Assembly (NCBI RefSeq): GCF_022698165.1
Contig: NZ_JALDAY010000008.1
Coordinates: 248,001-312,000, forward strand
Direction of reading: 5' to 3'
DNA length: 64,000 nt
Origin: Streptomyces cylindrosporus
Lineage (GTDB): Bacteria; Actinomycetota; Actinomycetes; Streptomycetales; Streptomycetaceae
This document shows, piece by piece, positions 62,704 through 64,000 of this stretch. The stretch's first letter is position 1. Each line of letters opens with the position of its first letter. The position numbers were made by a program, and so were the translations under genes. The notes beneath the pieces were generated by a model, which worked only from the letters and a program-made list of their open reading frames with translations, was not told where the DNA came from and did not search any database.

Positions 62704-64000
62704 GTGACCGAGACCGGATCGGGAGCGGCTGAGTCCGGAGTGCGGCGGCTGCCGCGGGTACCGGGATTCGCCCGGTGGCCCGTCGAGGGCTCGCCCAAGG
62801 AGGAGGGCAAGGCCCTGCGGAAGGTGGTCCCGCGCAGTGCGCACGCGGCCCTCGACCTGGACGCCTCCCGGCCCGAGGTGGTCGCCGCGGTCGAGGAGTC
62901 CAACCTCGGCCGGATCGCCGAGCTCACCCCTATAAGGGCGGGCCGCATGGCGGCCACCCCCTTCGCCTTCCTGCGCGGCACGGCGGGCCTGATGGCGTAC
63001 GACCTCGCGCGTACGCCCATGACCAGGATCCGTGCGCAGATCTGCGGAGACGCCCATGCCGCCAACTTCGGCCTGTACGGCGACGCCCGCGGCGACCTGG
63101 TCATCGATCTGAACGACTTCGACGAGACGGTGCACGGCCCCTGGGAGTGGGACCTCAAGCGCCTTGCCGCCTCCCTCGTCCTGGCGGGCCGGGAGGCCGG
63201 CGCCGACGAGGATCACTGCCGCAAGGCCGCCTACGACGCGACCGGCGCCTACCGCCGCACGATGCGACTGCTGGCGAAGCTGCCGGTGCTGGACGCGTGG
63301 AACGCGATCGCGGACGAGGAGCTCGTCTCCCACACCGACGCCCATGACCTGCTCGGCACCCTGGAGCGGGTCTCGGAGAAGGCACGGGCCAACACCAGCG
63401 GACGGTTCGCGGCGAAGTCCACCGAGCTCACCGAGGACGGCGGGCGCCGCTTCGTGGACGCGGCGCCGGTGCTGCGGCGGGTGGCGGACGAGGAGGCCGC
63501 GGCGGTGGCGGCGGCCCTGGAGAGTTACGTGCAGACGCTCTCCGAGGACCGCCTCCCACTCCTCGCCCGGCACGCGGTGCACGACGTGGCGTTCCGGATC
63601 GTGGGCACGGGCAGCGTGGGCACGCGCTCGTACGTCGTCCTGCTGCTGGACCACCGCGGCGAACCACTGGTCCTCCAGGTGAAGGAGGCCCGGCCCTCGG
63701 TGCTGGTGCCGCACCTGGTCACCGCCGGCTTCGAGGCGCCGGACGTCGAGCACGAGGGGCGGCGGGTGGTCCTCGGGCAGAAGCGGATGCAGGTTGTCAG
63801 CGACATCCTGCTGGGCTGGACGACGGTGGACGGACGGCCCTTCCAGGTCCGCCAGTTCCGCAACCGCAAGGGCAGCGTCGACCCGGCCGCCCTCGCCACC
63901 GACCAGATCGACGACTACGGCCGTATGACCGGCGCCCTCCTGGCCCGCGCCCACTCCCACAGCGCCGACCCCCGCCTGATCGCCGGCTACTGCGGCAAGA
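62704..64000 (+). CDS. DUF2252 family protein (cut by window edge)
   Basis: 432 codons visible from GTG 62704, after GGGGGAGG, running off the right edge. DUF2252 proteins have a kinase-like fold. Visible motifs are FLRGTAGLMAYDL, ICGDAHAANFGLYGDARGDLVIDLNDFDET (quoted in part: GDAHAANFG and DLNDFDET carry the likely catalytic residues) and QVKEARPS. This recalls the HxDxxxxN and DxD arrangement of aminoglycoside-phosphotransferase-like enzymes. The substrate is unknown. The start follows from the ribosome site, and the preceding region carries two DnaA boxes. Confidence 0.88.
   Translation, partial: MTETGSGAAESGVRRLPRVPGFARWPVEGSPKEEGKALRKVVPRSAHAALDLDASRPEVVAAVEESNLGRIAELTPIRAGRMAATPFAFLRGTAGLMAYDLARTPMTRIRAQICGDAHAANFGLYGDARGDLVIDLNDFDETVHGPWEWDLKRLAASLVLAGREAGADEDHCRKAAYDATGAYRRTMRLLAKLPVLDAWNAIADEELVSHTDAHDLLGTLERVSEKARANTSGRFAAKSTELTEDGGRRFVDAAPVLRRVADEEAAAVAAALESYVQTLSEDRLPLLARHAVHDVAFRIVGTGSVGTRSYVVLLLDHRGEPLVLQVKEARPSVLVPHLVTAGFEAPDVEHEGRRVVLGQKRMQVVSDILLGWTTVDGRPFQVRQFRNRKGSVDPAALATDQIDDYGRMTGALLARAHSHSADPRLIAGYCGK

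Overview
The window is a 64 kb, very GC-rich piece of an actinobacterial chromosome. It is almost certainly the origin region of a Streptomyces or a close relative. The evidence is the gene order rnpA-rpmH-dnaA-oriC-dnaN-gnd-recF-dciA-gyrB-gyrA, many GTG starts, a large disordered insert in DnaA, an oriC with about 20 DnaA boxes, several 14-bp parS sites, a sigma-R type promoter before trxBA, class E sortases and an LppU/SCO3897 family gene. Both outer genes are cut by the window: ino1 on the left and a DUF2252 gene on the right.

Left arm, 1-21 kb: end of ino1, an MFS transporter, an LppU-like protein, tRNA nucleotidyltransferase (pcnA), a DUF6049 envelope protein, the lipid II flippase murJ, a membrane pseudokinase, an ECF sigma/anti-sigma pair (sigM type) and trxB-trxA. 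On the minus strand follow a GNAT acetyltransferase, parAB, rsmG, jag/khpB, yidC, yidD, rnpA and rpmH. All six perfect parS sites of the window lie here. Three are in intergenic DNA next to hairpin terminators or a stop codon, one is in the parA leader, and two lie in coding DNA where they are read as Val-Ser-Arg-Glu-Thr.

Origin, 21-34 kb: divergent rpmH and dnaA promoters with two DnaA boxes between them, dnaA, the oriC spacer (about 23.6-24.2 kb), dnaN, gnd, recF, a dciA-like DUF721 gene, gyrB, gyrA and a DUF3566 membrane protein, ending in tRNA-Ile(GAU).

Middle, 34-46 kb, between tRNA-Ile and tRNA-Ala(UGC), is the least familiar stretch. It holds a 1326-residue nSTAND NTPase with a membrane segment and 14 WD40 repeats, small lineage-specific proteins, a family 2 glycosyltransferase, a DLW-39 micro-protein, a surface protein, a kinase anchored only by its last residues, and a helix-turn-helix protein.

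Right arm, 46-64 kb, is the growth and division cluster: DUF5324, ppiA, rhomboid, a four-box DnaA cluster, crgA, DUF881, class E sortase, a micro-protein, pabA, two more class E sortases, then on the minus strand fhaA-fhaB-pstP-ftsW/rodA-pbpA-pknB, followed by tRNA-Leu(CAG). The layout parallels the mycobacterial crgA-to-fhaA cluster, but pknA is missing and the two downstream sortase genes lie between pabA and pknB. The PASTA kinase, its phosphatase, two FHA readers, the transglycosylase/PBP pair, MurJ and the pseudokinase form one network controlling wall synthesis, split over the two sides of oriC.
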